Source: Isosphaera sp.
GTDB lineage: Bacteria > Planctomycetota > Phycisphaerae > Phycisphaerales > UBA1924
NCBI GenBank assembly: GCA_013822085.1
Contig: PNJV01000021.1
Coordinates: 1 to 39,757 of the forward strand
Length of the DNA stretch: 39,757 nucleotides
Reading direction: 5' to 3'
Part shown: in pieces, positions 7,405-17,731 of the stretch
Numbering within the stretch: the stretch's first letter is position 1
Layout of the letters: each line of letters starts with the position of its first letter
Notes under the pieces: generated by a model
The model's input: the letters and a program-made list of their open reading frames with translations, nothing else
Database searches by the model: none
What the model was told of the DNA's origin: nothing
Program-made: the position numbers and the translations under genes

Positions 7405-8408
7405 GGCGAGCGACGCAGCGAACCGGTGGCGTGCGTGGGGCGATGGTGCGGTGCGTGGCAGCGGCGGCGCTGGTCGGGTGCGCTCGTGGGACGGACCCCG
7501 GCGGCAGAGCCGAGCGCGCGGCGAGCGAGCTGCGCCACGGGCAGGTGGCTGTGCGCACCGCGGACGGGGTGCGCAACCTGATCGAGGTGGCGCCGGGGCT
7601 GTGGTCGGGGTCGCAGCCCGAGGGGGAGGCCGGGTACGCGTCGCTGGCGGCGCTGGGGGTTCGGACGGTGATCAGCGTGGACGGCCCGGCGCCGGACGCG
7701 GCCGCTGCGGCGCAGCACGGCATCCGCGTGGTGCACGTGCCGGTGGGCTATGACCGGGTCGAGGAGGACGAGGGGCTGAGGATCGCGCGGGCGGTGCGCG
7801 ACCTGCCCGGGCCGGTGTACGTGCACTGCCATCACGGGGTGCACCGGGGCCCCGCCGCTGCGTGCGTGGCGGCCCGGCGGCTGGGGGCGATCACGCCGGA
7901 GCGCGCACAGCGGGTGCTCAGGTCGGCGGGGACCGCGGACACTTACGCCGGCCTGCACGAGTCGGTGCGGGAAGCGACGGCGGTCGGGGCCGAGACGCTC
8001 GACGCGGTCGACGGCTCGTTCCCGGAGGCGGCCAGCGTGCCGGGCTTCACTCGGCTGATGGCCGAGCTGGACGCGGTGCACGACCGCATGAAGGTGCTGG
8101 CGCGGGCCGGGTGGCGCACCACCGCCGACCACCCGGACCTGGTGCCGGCGCGCGAGGCGCGCCTGTACCTGGACGTGTGGGAGGACCTGGCGCGGGAGCC
8201 CGAGGCAGTGAACGGGCCGGCCGGACTGAGGGAATCGCTCAGCGCCGCCATCGAGCGTGCGCGGGAGCTGGACCGGGCGGTGCGGGCTGGAGGGAAGGGG
8301 GGATCGGGGGGGGCGGGGGGGTCGGGGGGGTCGGGGGAGGACCCCGGGCGGGCGTGGGCGGAGCTGGCGGCGTCGTGCCGGGACTGCCACCAGCGGTACC
8401 GAGACTGA
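7401..8408 (+). CDS. Lipoprotein with tyrosine-phosphatase (HCx5R) domain and C-terminal CxxCH cytochrome-c'-like segment
   Basis: The 335-residue protein has a lipobox LVGC (Cys27), so it is probably a lipid-anchored envelope protein. Residues about 50-180 resemble dual-specificity/tyrosine phosphatases: VAPGLWSGSQPEG near the start (typical of bacterial DSP-like proteins), LGVRTVISVDGP, and the P-loop HCHHGVHRG with Cys143 and Arg149. The C-terminal quarter is helical and ends SCRDCHQRYRD, with Cys326, Cys329 and His330 forming a covalent-haem motif at the place where cytochrome c' family proteins have it. A glycine/serine linker (about 298-315) joins the parts; its DNA is a run of G tracts. 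Haem attachment is inferred from the motif only. The gene starts within the stop codon of the acetyltransferase gene. Confidence 0.8.
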   Translation: MRRATQRTGGVRGAMVRCVAAAALVGCARGTDPGGRAERAASELRHGQVAVRTADGVRNLIEVAPGLWSGSQPEGEAGYASLAALGVRTVISVDGPAPDAAAAAQHGIRVVHVPVGYDRVEEDEGLRIARAVRDLPGPVYVHCHHGVHRGPAAACVAARRLGAITPERAQRVLRSAGTADTYAGLHESVREATAVGAETLDAVDGSFPEAASVPGFTRLMAELDAVHDRMKVLARAGWRTTADHPDLVPAREARLYLDVWEDLAREPEAVNGPAGLRESLSAAIERARELDRAVRAGGKGGSGGAGGSGGSGEDPGRAWAELAASCRDCHQRYRD

Positions 8409-8552
8409 GGGGGCGGCGGGCGGGCGTGCGCAGAAAGTGCGGCCGGAGCGGGCGCCGGCCCGATAGGAGTTGCGCTCGTGAGCGACGGATCGCGGCGGGC
8501 GAGAGGTCCGCGGCTGAGCGCGGCGCGGGGTCCACAAGCCACGGAGGGCGCC

Positions 8553-10169
<1,617 letters not shown>

Positions 10170-10225
10170 CCGTCTCGCCCGCGGCGGACCAGCACCGATC
10201 TGGGCGGCTCGGCGCAAGCCAGCGG

Positions 10226-10253
10226 CGCGCGGGCCGGCTTCGCGCGGGCCGGC
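10226..10253. repeat. 13-bp direct repeat between convergent genes
   Basis: CGCGCGGGCCGGC occurs at 10226-10238 and again at 10241-10253, separated by TT. GCCGG/CCGGC inside it can also pair. It lies between the 3' ends of the regulator and flgE genes and could act as a bidirectional transcription end, but there is no T tract. Confidence 0.4.
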
Positions 10254-10300
10254 ATCGAACAAGCCCTGCTCGCGCCGGCCATGCCCTCACAGCCCCTGGC

Positions 10301-12019
10301 TTAGCGGCCCAGGACCAGCAGCTGCTCGAGCAGGGTGTTGGTGGTCTGCACGATGCGCGACGAGGCCGAGTAGCCGGTCTGGGCCAGGATCAGGTTCACG
10401 AACTCCTGGGCCAGGTCGACGTTCGAGAGCTCGACCGAGCCGCCGACGATCCGGCCCGCGCCCAGCGAGGTTGGGTTGGTGATCACGGGCGTGCCCGAGT
10501 TTGGGCCGATGGCAAAGAGGTTGCTGCCGATGTCGACCAGGCCCTCGTTGTTGGCAAAGACCGCCAGCGCGATCTGGCCGATGGTGCGCGTGGTGCCGTT
10601 GGAGAAGGCCCCGGTGATCACGCCGTCAGCGCCGACGCCGTAGTCGGTCAGCACGCCGAAGGGGACGCCGTCCTGGAAGGTGGCGGCGACCTCGGAGCGG
10701 TCGTCGGTGAGCGCGCTGACGCCGCCGGGGCTCTGGGCGAAGTCGAGGGTGAAATCCAGCGGGGACGCGGCGCCCGTGCCGGTGCGGTCGAGTGAGAGGA
10801 CCACGGGGGACTCGGTCACGAGCGCGCCGGTGGAGGAGAACTCCAGGAGCCCGGTGCCGATTCGCAGGTCGGCGCCGGCGTTGTCGGCCGACTCGGCGTA
10901 GTAGCGCCAGAGGGTGCCGTTGCCCCCGGTGCGGGCCTCGAGGACGAACGTGACGTCGACGCTGACGGGGTTGCCCAGCGAGTCGTAGGCGACGAGCGTG
11001 GTGCGGACGGACTCGCCGTCGCCCGTGGCGTCGGGGGTGAGGTCGAAGGGGCTGCCCTGGGCCAGGCCGCCTGGGTTGAACTGGATGATGTTGGAGTCGG
11101 AGATCTCGACGCGGTTGTCGGCGCCGGTGTTTGAGACGATGGTCAGCGAGCCGGAGGCGTCGATGGAGACGCCGGGGGTGGTGCCGTCGGGGTTGGGCCC
11201 CACGCCGGTCTGGATTCCCAGCGCGGCGTTGAAGAAGCCGATGAGGTCCTGGACGGTGGTCGTGGCGGTGATCTCGACGGTGGCGTCGGGGAGCTCGCGG
11301 CCGCCCTTGACGGCGCCGGTGACGGTGATGAAGTTGCCCACGGTCAGGAGCGGGTTGGCCGGCGCAGCGGGGTCGACCAGGTCCGACAGGAGCGTGGCCG
11401 ATGTCGCGGCGGGGTTGCCGGCGGCGCTGGTCAGCAGCGGGCTGACGGTGGTGGTGGCGGCGGAGGTCGGGACGCTGCCGCCGGCGTTGAGGTTGCCCGT
11501 GAGCGAGACGTTGCGCGTGGCCTCGGCGAGCGTGAGCTGGCCCAGCGGGATGCTGATGGGCGAGAGCGTGCCCGGGAGGACGGAGAAGCGGTCGTCGACG
11601 GGGAAGCCCAGGACGCGCTCGCCGGAGGGCGTGGTGAGGTTGTTCTGCGGGTCAGTGCGGAAGGTGCCCACGCGCGTGTAGCGCTGGGTGCCGCCCTGCT
11701 CGACGATGAACAGGCCGTTGCCCTCGATGGCCAGGTCGCGCGCGTCGCCGGTGGGCGAGATGGTGCCGGTGTTGAAGTTCCGCTGGGTGCCGCCGATGGC
11801 GACGCCCAGGCCGATCTGCACGGGGTTGGAACCGCCCAGGCCGTCGCTGGGCGTGCTGCCGGTGGAAAACGTCCGCGAGAACTGCGAGGCGAAGACGAGC
11901 CGGTTGCTCTTGAAGGCGAAGGTGTTGACGTTGGCGATGTTGTTGCCGATCACGTCGAGGTTGCGGGCGCTTGCGGTCAGGCCGGTCAGGCCCGTGAAGA
12001 GTGCGACGGTCGATGCCAT
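10301..12019 (-). CDS. flgE: Flagellar hook protein FlgE
   Basis: The 572-residue structural subunit of the flagellar hook. The N-terminus TASARNLDVIGNNIANVNT is the rod/hook family signature (ANxxT) and is followed by FKSNRLVFASQF. The C-terminus NVDLAQEFVNLILAQTGYSA...NTLLEQLLVLG is the coiled-coil partner typical of FlgE/FlgF/FlgG. IEGNGLFIVEQGG and YTRVGTFRTDPQNNL are conserved hook-domain motifs. It is longer than the E. coli protein (about 400), through inserted domains in the middle, as in many non-enteric hooks. It is the last gene of the minus-strand flagellar operon. Confidence 0.94.
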   Translation of the reverse strand: MASTVALFTGLTGLTASARNLDVIGNNIANVNTFAFKSNRLVFASQFSRTFSTGSTPSDGLGGSNPVQIGLGVAIGGTQRNFNTGTISPTGDARDLAIEGNGLFIVEQGGTQRYTRVGTFRTDPQNNLTTPSGERVLGFPVDDRFSVLPGTLSPISIPLGQLTLAEATRNVSLTGNLNAGGSVPTSAATTTVSPLLTSAAGNPAATSATLLSDLVDPAAPANPLLTVGNFITVTGAVKGGRELPDATVEITATTTVQDLIGFFNAALGIQTGVGPNPDGTTPGVSIDASGSLTIVSNTGADNRVEISDSNIIQFNPGGLAQGSPFDLTPDATGDGESVRTTLVAYDSLGNPVSVDVTFVLEARTGGNGTLWRYYAESADNAGADLRIGTGLLEFSSTGALVTESPVVLSLDRTGTGAASPLDFTLDFAQSPGGVSALTDDRSEVAATFQDGVPFGVLTDYGVGADGVITGAFSNGTTRTIGQIALAVFANNEGLVDIGSNLFAIGPNSGTPVITNPTSLGAGRIVGGSVELSNVDLAQEFVNLILAQTGYSASSRIVQTTNTLLEQLLVLGR

Positions 12020-12092
12020 GGTGTGTCTCCGGGGTGAGTCGTTGGTGCGGCCTGTGGGCCTGGGGCGTGATCGCGGCGGTGCGCTGGGGTGC

Positions 12093-12659
12093 TCAGGCGG
12101 CGTCCGGGACGCTTGCGGCCTGGTCTTGGCTCGTCGCTGCGCGACGAGCCGGCGTGTCGGCGGTCTGCGCAGCGCGGGCCAGCCGGGCCAGGAGCGACGC
12201 CAGCGAGGCGTTGCCCGTCAGGCCGCCGCCGGGCACGGGGACCAGCGTGGGCTCGTCGGTCGCTCCCGGGGCGGGCGCCGAGACGATCGCGTCGAAGCCC
12301 CCGCGGAGCCGCTCGGCGTTGTCGAGCCGCTCATCGACGCGCCGGGCCGTGACGTCAAGCCGCAGCGCCAGGCCGTCAAGGAGCACCAGCGCCGTCGAAG
12401 CGCCCGCCGACTGGGCGCGGTCGGCAGCGGCCGAGAGCCGCTCGGCCTGGTCATCGCTGAGGCTGATCCCCAGCCGCTCGGAGACCTCCACGGGCCGGTT
12501 GGAGCGCGCCTGGCCTGACCTGGCCCCGGCGAGGATGGACTGAAAGTCCACGCCCGTCGAGCGCGTGGCTGCGCCCAGCGCGCCGTCCACAGCGGGCCTG
12601 GCCGCCGCCGCAGCCCCGGTGAGGAGACCCCTGATCAGGTCAACGGATTGAATCGCCAT
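12093..12659 (-). CDS. Flagellar operon protein, TIGR02530-like
   Basis: A 188-residue protein between flgD and flgE. Residues about 45-110 (SERLGISLSDDQAERLSAAADRA followed by STALVLLDGLALRLDVTARRV) fit the small flagellar-operon family TIGR02530, which is typically found between flgD and flgE in Firmicutes and others. Its function is not established. The C-terminal part is Ala/Pro-rich. The start at 12659 was chosen for GGAG eight bases upstream; the frame is open to 12692. The protein is probably cytoplasmic, as no signal peptide or membrane segment is seen. Confidence 0.65.
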   Translation of the reverse strand: MAIQSVDLIRGLLTGAAAAARPAVDGALGAATRSTGVDFQSILAGARSGQARSNRPVEVSERLGISLSDDQAERLSAAADRAQSAGASTALVLLDGLALRLDVTARRVDERLDNAERLRGGFDAIVSAPAPGATDEPTLVPVPGGGLTGNASLASLLARLARAAQTADTPARRAATSQDQAASVPDAA

Positions 12660-12713
12660 CGGTGCGCTCCGTGCGTGTTCAGAGGCGGGCAACTGGGCGG
12701 GCCCGCGGCGTGG

Positions 12714-13358
12714 TCACTCAGCGACATTCGCCCCGGCTGGCTGCTGCCCGGCAGCGTCAAAGTCACCACGCCGCGATCGCGGGGCAGCGAGGGCGCGGTC
12801 GGGCTCATCGCGCGTCGGGGCGGGCGGGTCGCCGCGCGGCGGTGGCGCAGGGCCGGGCCCGGAGGTCGGCGTCGGCGTCGGCGTGGTCGGGCCGCCCGTG
12901 CTCGGGGGCCCGCTCGGCGGGGCGGGATCGGGCGCGAACTGCCTGGGGTCGATGATCTCATCGACGCGCGACAGGCCGACCCGCGAGCCGTTGCTCAGGT
13001 TGAGGATCGCCCCGCTGTCGGTGCGGTTGATCGAGACGACGAAGCCCTCGGTGCGCTGGTTGGTGTCGGTCACGCCGCTGACGAACGTGCCGATGAGGTT
13101 GCCCGCCGAGGCGAGCTGGTTCTCCGTGACGAGGCTCTGGAGCTGGTTCGTCAGGCTCAGATCGCTCTCGATGGAGCGGATGGACGAGAGCTGCTCCAGC
13201 AGCGCCGACGAGTCCTGCGGCGCCAGCGGGTCCTGCCGGGTCAGCTCGCTGACGAGGATCCGCACGAACTCTTCGGAGGAGAGCTCGGAGAACCCACCCG
13301 GTGCCGTCGCCGGCGACGCGCTTGCCAGAGCCGCTGCGCCGCCGCTGATCGCTGACAT
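12714..13358 (-). CDS. flgD: Flagellar hook-capping (basal-body rod modification) protein FlgD
   Basis: The 214-residue protein has the FlgD N-terminal signature: FSELSSEEFVRILVSELTRQDPLAPQDSSALLEQLSSIRSIE, matching the usual FLxLLxxQLxxQDPLxPxDxxxFxxQLAxxSxxE. A short beta region follows (about 85-130: GNLIGTFVSGV). The last 80 residues are Pro/Thr/Arg-rich low complexity with PTPTPTP. The usual FLN/Tudor-type C-terminal domain is not obvious. FlgD forms the temporary cap on which FlgE subunits polymerise. The start has AAGGGG upstream; longer in-frame starts lack support. Confidence 0.88.
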   Translation of the reverse strand: MSAISGGAAALASASPATAPGGFSELSSEEFVRILVSELTRQDPLAPQDSSALLEQLSSIRSIESDLSLTNQLQSLVTENQLASAGNLIGTFVSGVTDTNQRTEGFVVSINRTDSGAILNLSNGSRVGLSRVDEIIDPRQFAPDPAPPSGPPSTGGPTTPTPTPTSGPGPAPPPRGDPPAPTRDEPDRALAAPRSRRGDFDAAGQQPAGANVAE

Positions 13359-13482
13359 GCAAGGTCCCCTTGGGTGAGCGGCGCCGCCGCCCGCGTGGGG
13401 TGCGGCCGGCGCGTCGCAGCCGCCCGGGGGAGCTCCGCCGCCCCGAGCGATCACATGATCAAGTGAGCCCGGTCCCCGGGTC

Positions 13483-14997
13483 CTACTCGCCGCGCTCCCG
13501 CGGCCTCCGCCGTGCGCCGCTCCGCGTGCGCTCCGACTCTCGCTCGATGGCCGCCGGCGGGGCCTCCGCCACGCCCGTCCCACCGCCGACGCCCGGCTCC
13601 GCCAGCGCGTCGGAGACCTCCACGCGGATGCTCGCCAGCGACAGTCCTTGCCGCTCCAGCGCCGCACGCAGGGAGTCCTGGCTCAGAGCCAGCAAGCCCC
13701 GTGCCGACTCCGACGCGGCCTCCACCCGCACGCCCACGGCCGCGCCGCGCACGTCCACGTGCACGCGGACCTGGCCCAGTTCCTCCGGCGCCAGCCTGAG
13801 CAAGACCGGCCCCGGCCGCTGCGCCAGCGCTGCGCTCACGCCGCGCGTGAGCTGCGCATCGATCGCCGCTCGGGCCGGCGTGTGGCGCGGCTCGTTGTCG
13901 GTGCGCTGCGCCGGGGCGCGGTCGCTGCGCGTCGCCGTCAGTGCAAGGTGCGTGGCGGGGTCTTGCCGTTGCGTGCTCGTGATGGCCGCTGGGCCAGCAT
14001 GTGACGGAGCGGCCGCGCCCGGCCCGGTGCCGGGCGCCGCTGCGACGCCCACGCCCAGTCCGAGGGCCCGTGCCGGCGGTTCGGCCCGCGGCGTGCCCTC
14101 TGTGTGCGGCCCAGCGATGGGCGGGCTCGGCTCGCGATCGATTCCTGCGCGCGGCTCGCGCGGCGCGCCCCCGCTCTCGGTCGCGTCGCCCCGCAGCGGG
14201 TCGGCAGTGTCGGGTTCTGCCGACAGGTCATCAAGCACATCCGTGGGCGCAAAGCGAGCCGTAACTTCGGGCGCTGCGATCTGGCGGCCCGACGCCCGAG
14301 CCGCGCTCGTGGCGTTGCTGGCGCCGCGTGTCTGCGCGGCTGCGTCGTCGCTTGCGGGCGCCTCGGCGCCCGCGGCCGGCTCAGCGACCCGCGGGTCGAG
14401 CCTGAGCAGCAGCGCGTTGAGCGACGCGATATCCAGCGGGCCCGCTGCCAGGATGCCCAGCGCCGTGGCCGGCCGCAGCGGCGCACGCGCGATCGCCTCG
14501 GCGGTCACAGCAGCGCCGCGCGAGAGCGCCGCGGCGTCTGCTGGCGGGCCCGGCTGAGGCGCAAATCGCTCTGGCGCAGCCTCAACCGAGCCCCCCGTGG
14601 GCGTCTGCGCGGGTGCGGCGTCGGGCGCGCCGCGATCGACGACCTCAGCTGCGTCATCGGGCCGCGCGCCAGCAACCTCGGCGGACCCGGCATCGGTCGC
14701 GCTCGGCTGCTGCGGGGCCTCGGGCGGGTCGTCACCAGATGGACCCTGGGGCTGTTCATCCCTCGGTGTCTCAGCGGGCTGCGCTTCGTCGGTGGGGCCC
14801 GCTGCGGGCTCGGATTGCGGCTCGGGTTGCGCAGCGTCCAGCGCGGGGTCGCTGTCGGTGCGCGGCTCGGTCTGGGCGGCGTCTAAACGCTCATCGAGGC
14901 GCTCGCCAAAGCCGAGCGACCGATCGCCGGCGCGAGGCACGCCCGTGCCGGTGAGCGCCGGCGCTGCGAGCAGCCGGTCAATGCCCAGCGCGCTCAT
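13483..14997 (-). CDS. fliK: Flagellar hook-length control protein FliK
   Basis: The 504-residue protein has a long Ala/Pro/Asp-rich, disordered N-terminal ruler region (about 30-380) and a conserved C-terminal switch domain: VLLRLAPEELGQVRVHVDVRG, then ARGLLALSQDSLRAALERQGLSLASIRVEV. This matches the Flg_hook (FliK C-terminal) family, including the LxPexLGxVxVxl motif. In flagellar assembly it measures hook length and switches export from hook to filament subunits. It sits between the MotE-like gene and flgD, the usual place. The tail is Arg-rich. Confidence 0.92.
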   Translation of the reverse strand: MSALGIDRLLAAPALTGTGVPRAGDRSLGFGERLDERLDAAQTEPRTDSDPALDAAQPEPQSEPAAGPTDEAQPAETPRDEQPQGPSGDDPPEAPQQPSATDAGSAEVAGARPDDAAEVVDRGAPDAAPAQTPTGGSVEAAPERFAPQPGPPADAAALSRGAAVTAEAIARAPLRPATALGILAAGPLDIASLNALLLRLDPRVAEPAAGAEAPASDDAAAQTRGASNATSAARASGRQIAAPEVTARFAPTDVLDDLSAEPDTADPLRGDATESGGAPREPRAGIDREPSPPIAGPHTEGTPRAEPPARALGLGVGVAAAPGTGPGAAAPSHAGPAAITSTQRQDPATHLALTATRSDRAPAQRTDNEPRHTPARAAIDAQLTRGVSAALAQRPGPVLLRLAPEELGQVRVHVDVRGAAVGVRVEAASESARGLLALSQDSLRAALERQGLSLASIRVEVSDALAEPGVGGGTGVAEAPPAAIERESERTRSGARRRPRERGE

Positions 14998-15016
14998 GCG
15001 TGCCCCCGCGTGCGGA

Positions 15017-15733
15017 TCATGGCTGGGCGTCCCCCGCGCGCTCGTCGCTCAGGCCATGGAGGCGGATGGATTCGAGCAGGCCCGCGGCGAACTGCTCCGA
15101 GGCGGGGCGCCCCTGATCGGCCTTGATGAACTCGCCGACGATGCGCGAGCGCGCCCGGTCCTCCATCGCCACCAGGTAGCGCACCGCGGTGTCGCGCTTG
15201 CCGTCCTCGATCATCGCCCGCAGCACCGAGTATGCCGCGGGCGCCTTCTGGCTCTCCAGCGTGGCCACGCTGCGGCGGAACTGCTCGGACTCGCGCTCGC
15301 GTTTCTCCTGCTCGCGCGCCTCGGACTGGCGCGTGCGCTCTTGGTCCAGCGCGGCGCGGTCGCGTTCGAGCGTGCCCAGCTGCGACTCGAGCTCGTCGCG
15401 CAGCGTCCGGACCTCGGCCCGCAGGCGCTCCAGCTGCGCCGACCGCAGCGACGCACGCTCCTGGGCCGCGTCGAGGGTCTCCTCGGTCGATTCGGGCGTT
15501 CCGCTGCGGCGGGCATCCTGCGCGCGCCGGGCGGCCAGGGCCTGGGCGTCGCGCTCCTCCGCTTGCAGCCGGGAGGTTTCTTCGTCGATGGTCTCGCTGA
15601 GCAGCCCGCGGATCTTCTCGACGCGCGCCGAGTCCAGCCGGCCCGACGAGAACAAAAGCACCACGAACCCAACCGTGGCCAGGAAGTTGGCCACCGCCAC
15701 GATCGTGATGCCCGTCCACACCGACCGGATCAT
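15017..15733 (-). CDS. MotE-like membrane-anchored coiled-coil flagellar protein
   Basis: The 238-residue protein has one transmembrane segment near the N-terminus (about 8-30: ITIVAVANFLATVGFVVLLF) and a long charged coiled coil (about 40-170, rich in Glu, Arg, Gln and Ala). A helical C-terminal domain follows (about 175-225: AAYSVLRAMIEDGKRDTAVRYLVAMEDRARSRIVGEFI). This layout and its position between fliJ and fliK match MotE/YlxF-like MgtE-N-domain proteins, which help stator or export-gate function. The ATG at 15733 has AGGGG upstream; a GTG at 15772 is the alternative. Family membership is inferred from architecture more than from strict motifs. Confidence 0.65.
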   Translation of the reverse strand: MIRSVWTGITIVAVANFLATVGFVVLLFSSGRLDSARVEKIRGLLSETIDEETSRLQAEERDAQALAARRAQDARRSGTPESTEETLDAAQERASLRSAQLERLRAEVRTLRDELESQLGTLERDRAALDQERTRQSEAREQEKRERESEQFRRSVATLESQKAPAAYSVLRAMIEDGKRDTAVRYLVAMEDRARSRIVGEFIKADQGRPASEQFAAGLLESIRLHGLSDERAGDAQP

Positions 15734-15826
15734 GCGCGTCCCCTGTGCGCGGACTCCCCGATCGACGCTCACGCAAGCCGCGGGCCAAGCCGCCGAGGCT
15801 CACAGGCACCGAACGCCCGAGCCGCT

Positions 15827-16279
15827 TCAGCGCGGCTCTCTCCCGAATCGCATCACAGCGAGGTCTTCGTGCTCGAGGGTCTCGCGTTGAGCTTGCTGAC
15901 GGGCCCAGGCCACGCGCTGTTTCTGCCGCATGATCTCCAGTGCCTTGCGGGCCGCGGTGGCCCGCTGGAGGGCGAGCCGGGCCGCCTCGATGCGGTGCAT
16001 CACGCCGGCCAGCTCGATGGCGGCGCGCTGGAGCCGGAGCACGGCGTGCTGCGAGGCCACGGCCTGCATGCGGACGACCGCCATGTCCACGGTGCCCGGG
16101 GACATCGCCGCGGTGAGCCGCTGGCGATCGCCCGCTGCGCCGCGCTGCACCGAGCCGACGCGCTCGGTGATCTGGAGCCGCTGCCGCTCCAGCTCCGCGA
16201 CCTGGCGCAGGCACCGCTCCTCGTCGCGGCGTCGCATGTCCAGCACGGGCTCGAGCGTGAAGACAAAGCGTGCGGGCAC
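15827..16279 (-). CDS. fliJ: Flagellar export chaperone-escort protein FliJ
   Basis: This 150-residue all-helical coiled-coil protein begins FVFTLEPVLDMRRRDEERCLRQVAELERQ, the typical F(R/K)LxxVLxxRxxxE start of FliJ. It lies six bases downstream of fliI. FliJ stimulates the FliI ATPase ring and engages FlhA in type III flagellar export. Length is usual for the family (about 147). Confidence 0.88.
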   Translation of the reverse strand: MPARFVFTLEPVLDMRRRDEERCLRQVAELERQRLQITERVGSVQRGAAGDRQRLTAAMSPGTVDMAVVRMQAVASQHAVLRLQRAAIELAGVMHRIEAARLALQRATAARKALEIMRQKQRVAWARQQAQRETLEHEDLAVMRFGREPR

Positions 16280-16285
16280 GATCGG

Positions 16286-17731
16286 TCACCTCCCGCCGCT
16301 GCGCGGCGCCTGCGCGCGGTCGGGCGCGGGGCCGGGCCTGCCGCCCGCGGCGGCGGGGTGCCCGGTGCGCACGGCGATCGCCTGGCCGGCGTCGGTGGCA
16401 AGCCGGAGCGCCTCGGCGCGCGTCGCCGCGGGGTCGGCCACGTGCGTGGGAGATTGCCGCAGCAGCTCGTTGATGCGGGGCATGAGATCGATGGCCGCGT
16501 CGGCCTCGGGCGCGGAGCCCTTGACGTACGCCCCGACCTGGAGCAGGTCCTCCACCTTCTTGTGCGCCGCGAGCATCCGGGTGATCATCCGCCGCGAGGC
16601 CACCAGGCCCTGGTCGCACACGTCGTCGGCGACGCGGCTGACCGAGTCGAGGACATCGACGGCCGGGTAATGGCCGCGCTGGGCCAGGGCGCGCGAGAGC
16701 ATCACGTGGCCGTCCAGGATGCCGCGTGCCGCGTCGGAGACGGGCTCGGTGGCGTCGTCGCCCTCGACCAGCACCGTGTAGAGGCCCGTGATCGAGCCGG
16801 CGGCGCCCTGGTGCGACTCGGCGGCGCCGGCGCGCTCCAGCAGCCGGGCCAGCGCCGAGAAGACCCCCGGCGTGTAGCCCTTGCTGGTGGGCGGCTCGCC
16901 CGCGGCCAGGCCCACCTGCCTGTGGGCCTGGGCGAAGCGCGTCACCGAGTCGACCAGCAGCAGCACGTGCCGGCCCAGGTCGCGGAAGTGCTCGGCGACG
17001 GCGCAGGCGGCCAGCGCGCCGCGGATGCGCAGGAGCGGCGACTGGTCGCTGGTGGTCGCCACCACCACGGAGCGCGCCAGCCCCTGGGCCCCGAGCACGC
17101 CCTCGACAAAGTCCTTGACCTCGCGCCCGCGCTCGCCGATCAGCCCCACCACGCACACGTCGGCGGCGCACCCGCGCGCGATCGACCCGAGCAGCGTGCT
17201 CTTGCCCACGCCCGGTCCGGCGAAGAGCCCGAGCCGCTGGCCGCGCCCCAGCGTGGTCATCACGTCCATCACACGCACGCCGGTCCACAGCGGCTCGCGG
17301 ATGCGCCGGCGCTGCATCGGGCCCAGAGGGGGAGCGTCGATCGGCCGCGGCGAGAGCCCGTGCAGCGGGCCCGCGCCGTCGATCGGCGTGCCCATGGCGT
17401 CGATCACCCGGCCCAGCAACGCGCCGCCAACGCCGATCGTCCGTGCCGTGCCGGCGCCGATGACCGCGTGCCCCGGCCGCACGCCCTCCAGGCCGCTCAG
17501 GGGCATCACCACGGCGCGCGAGCCCTCGAAGCCCACGATCTCGCCCAGCGTGCTGCTGGCGCCCGAGTCCCCGGCCAGGCTCGCCTCCACCGCCACGCGC
17601 ACCGTCGAGCCCACCGGCAGCGGCAGGTCGCTGGCGAGCATCGTCACGCCGCGCACCGCCGCCACGCGCCCGATGACCTCGATCGGCTCTGCCTGCTGGA
17701 CGCTGCGCACCGCCGCCTCGATCGCGTTCAT
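16286..17731 (-). CDS. fliI: Flagellum-specific ATPase FliI
   Basis: The 481-residue protein has the F1/T3SS-ATPase architecture: an N-terminal beta barrel, Walker A AGPGVGKST (171-179), GLIGERGREVKDFVE, Walker B VLLLVDSVTRFAQAHRQVG, and the arginine-containing TGLYTVLVEGDD region. It powers unfolding and export of flagellar subunits. The ATG overlaps the fliH stop (ATGA), which indicates coupled translation. The C-terminus is extended by a Pro/Arg/Gly-rich stretch of some 30 residues compared with typical FliI (about 440-457). Confidence 0.96.
   Translation of the reverse strand: MNAIEAAVRSVQQAEPIEVIGRVAAVRGVTMLASDLPLPVGSTVRVAVEASLAGDSGASSTLGEIVGFEGSRAVVMPLSGLEGVRPGHAVIGAGTARTIGVGGALLGRVIDAMGTPIDGAGPLHGLSPRPIDAPPLGPMQRRRIREPLWTGVRVMDVMTTLGRGQRLGLFAGPGVGKSTLLGSIARGCAADVCVVGLIGERGREVKDFVEGVLGAQGLARSVVVATTSDQSPLLRIRGALAACAVAEHFRDLGRHVLLLVDSVTRFAQAHRQVGLAAGEPPTSKGYTPGVFSALARLLERAGAAESHQGAAGSITGLYTVLVEGDDATEPVSDAARGILDGHVMLSRALAQRGHYPAVDVLDSVSRVADDVCDQGLVASRRMITRMLAAHKKVEDLLQVGAYVKGSAPEADAAIDLMPRINELLRQSPTHVADPAATRAEALRLATDAGQAIAVRTGHPAAAGGRPGPAPDRAQAPRSGGR

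Noticed and set aside
13480-13530. GC-rich stretch resembling the invariant 5' arm of the DGR repeats (CCCGCGGCCTCCGC)
   Set aside because: The match is about 14 bases within fliK, without the rest of the repeat, and is expected by chance in GC-rich DNA.
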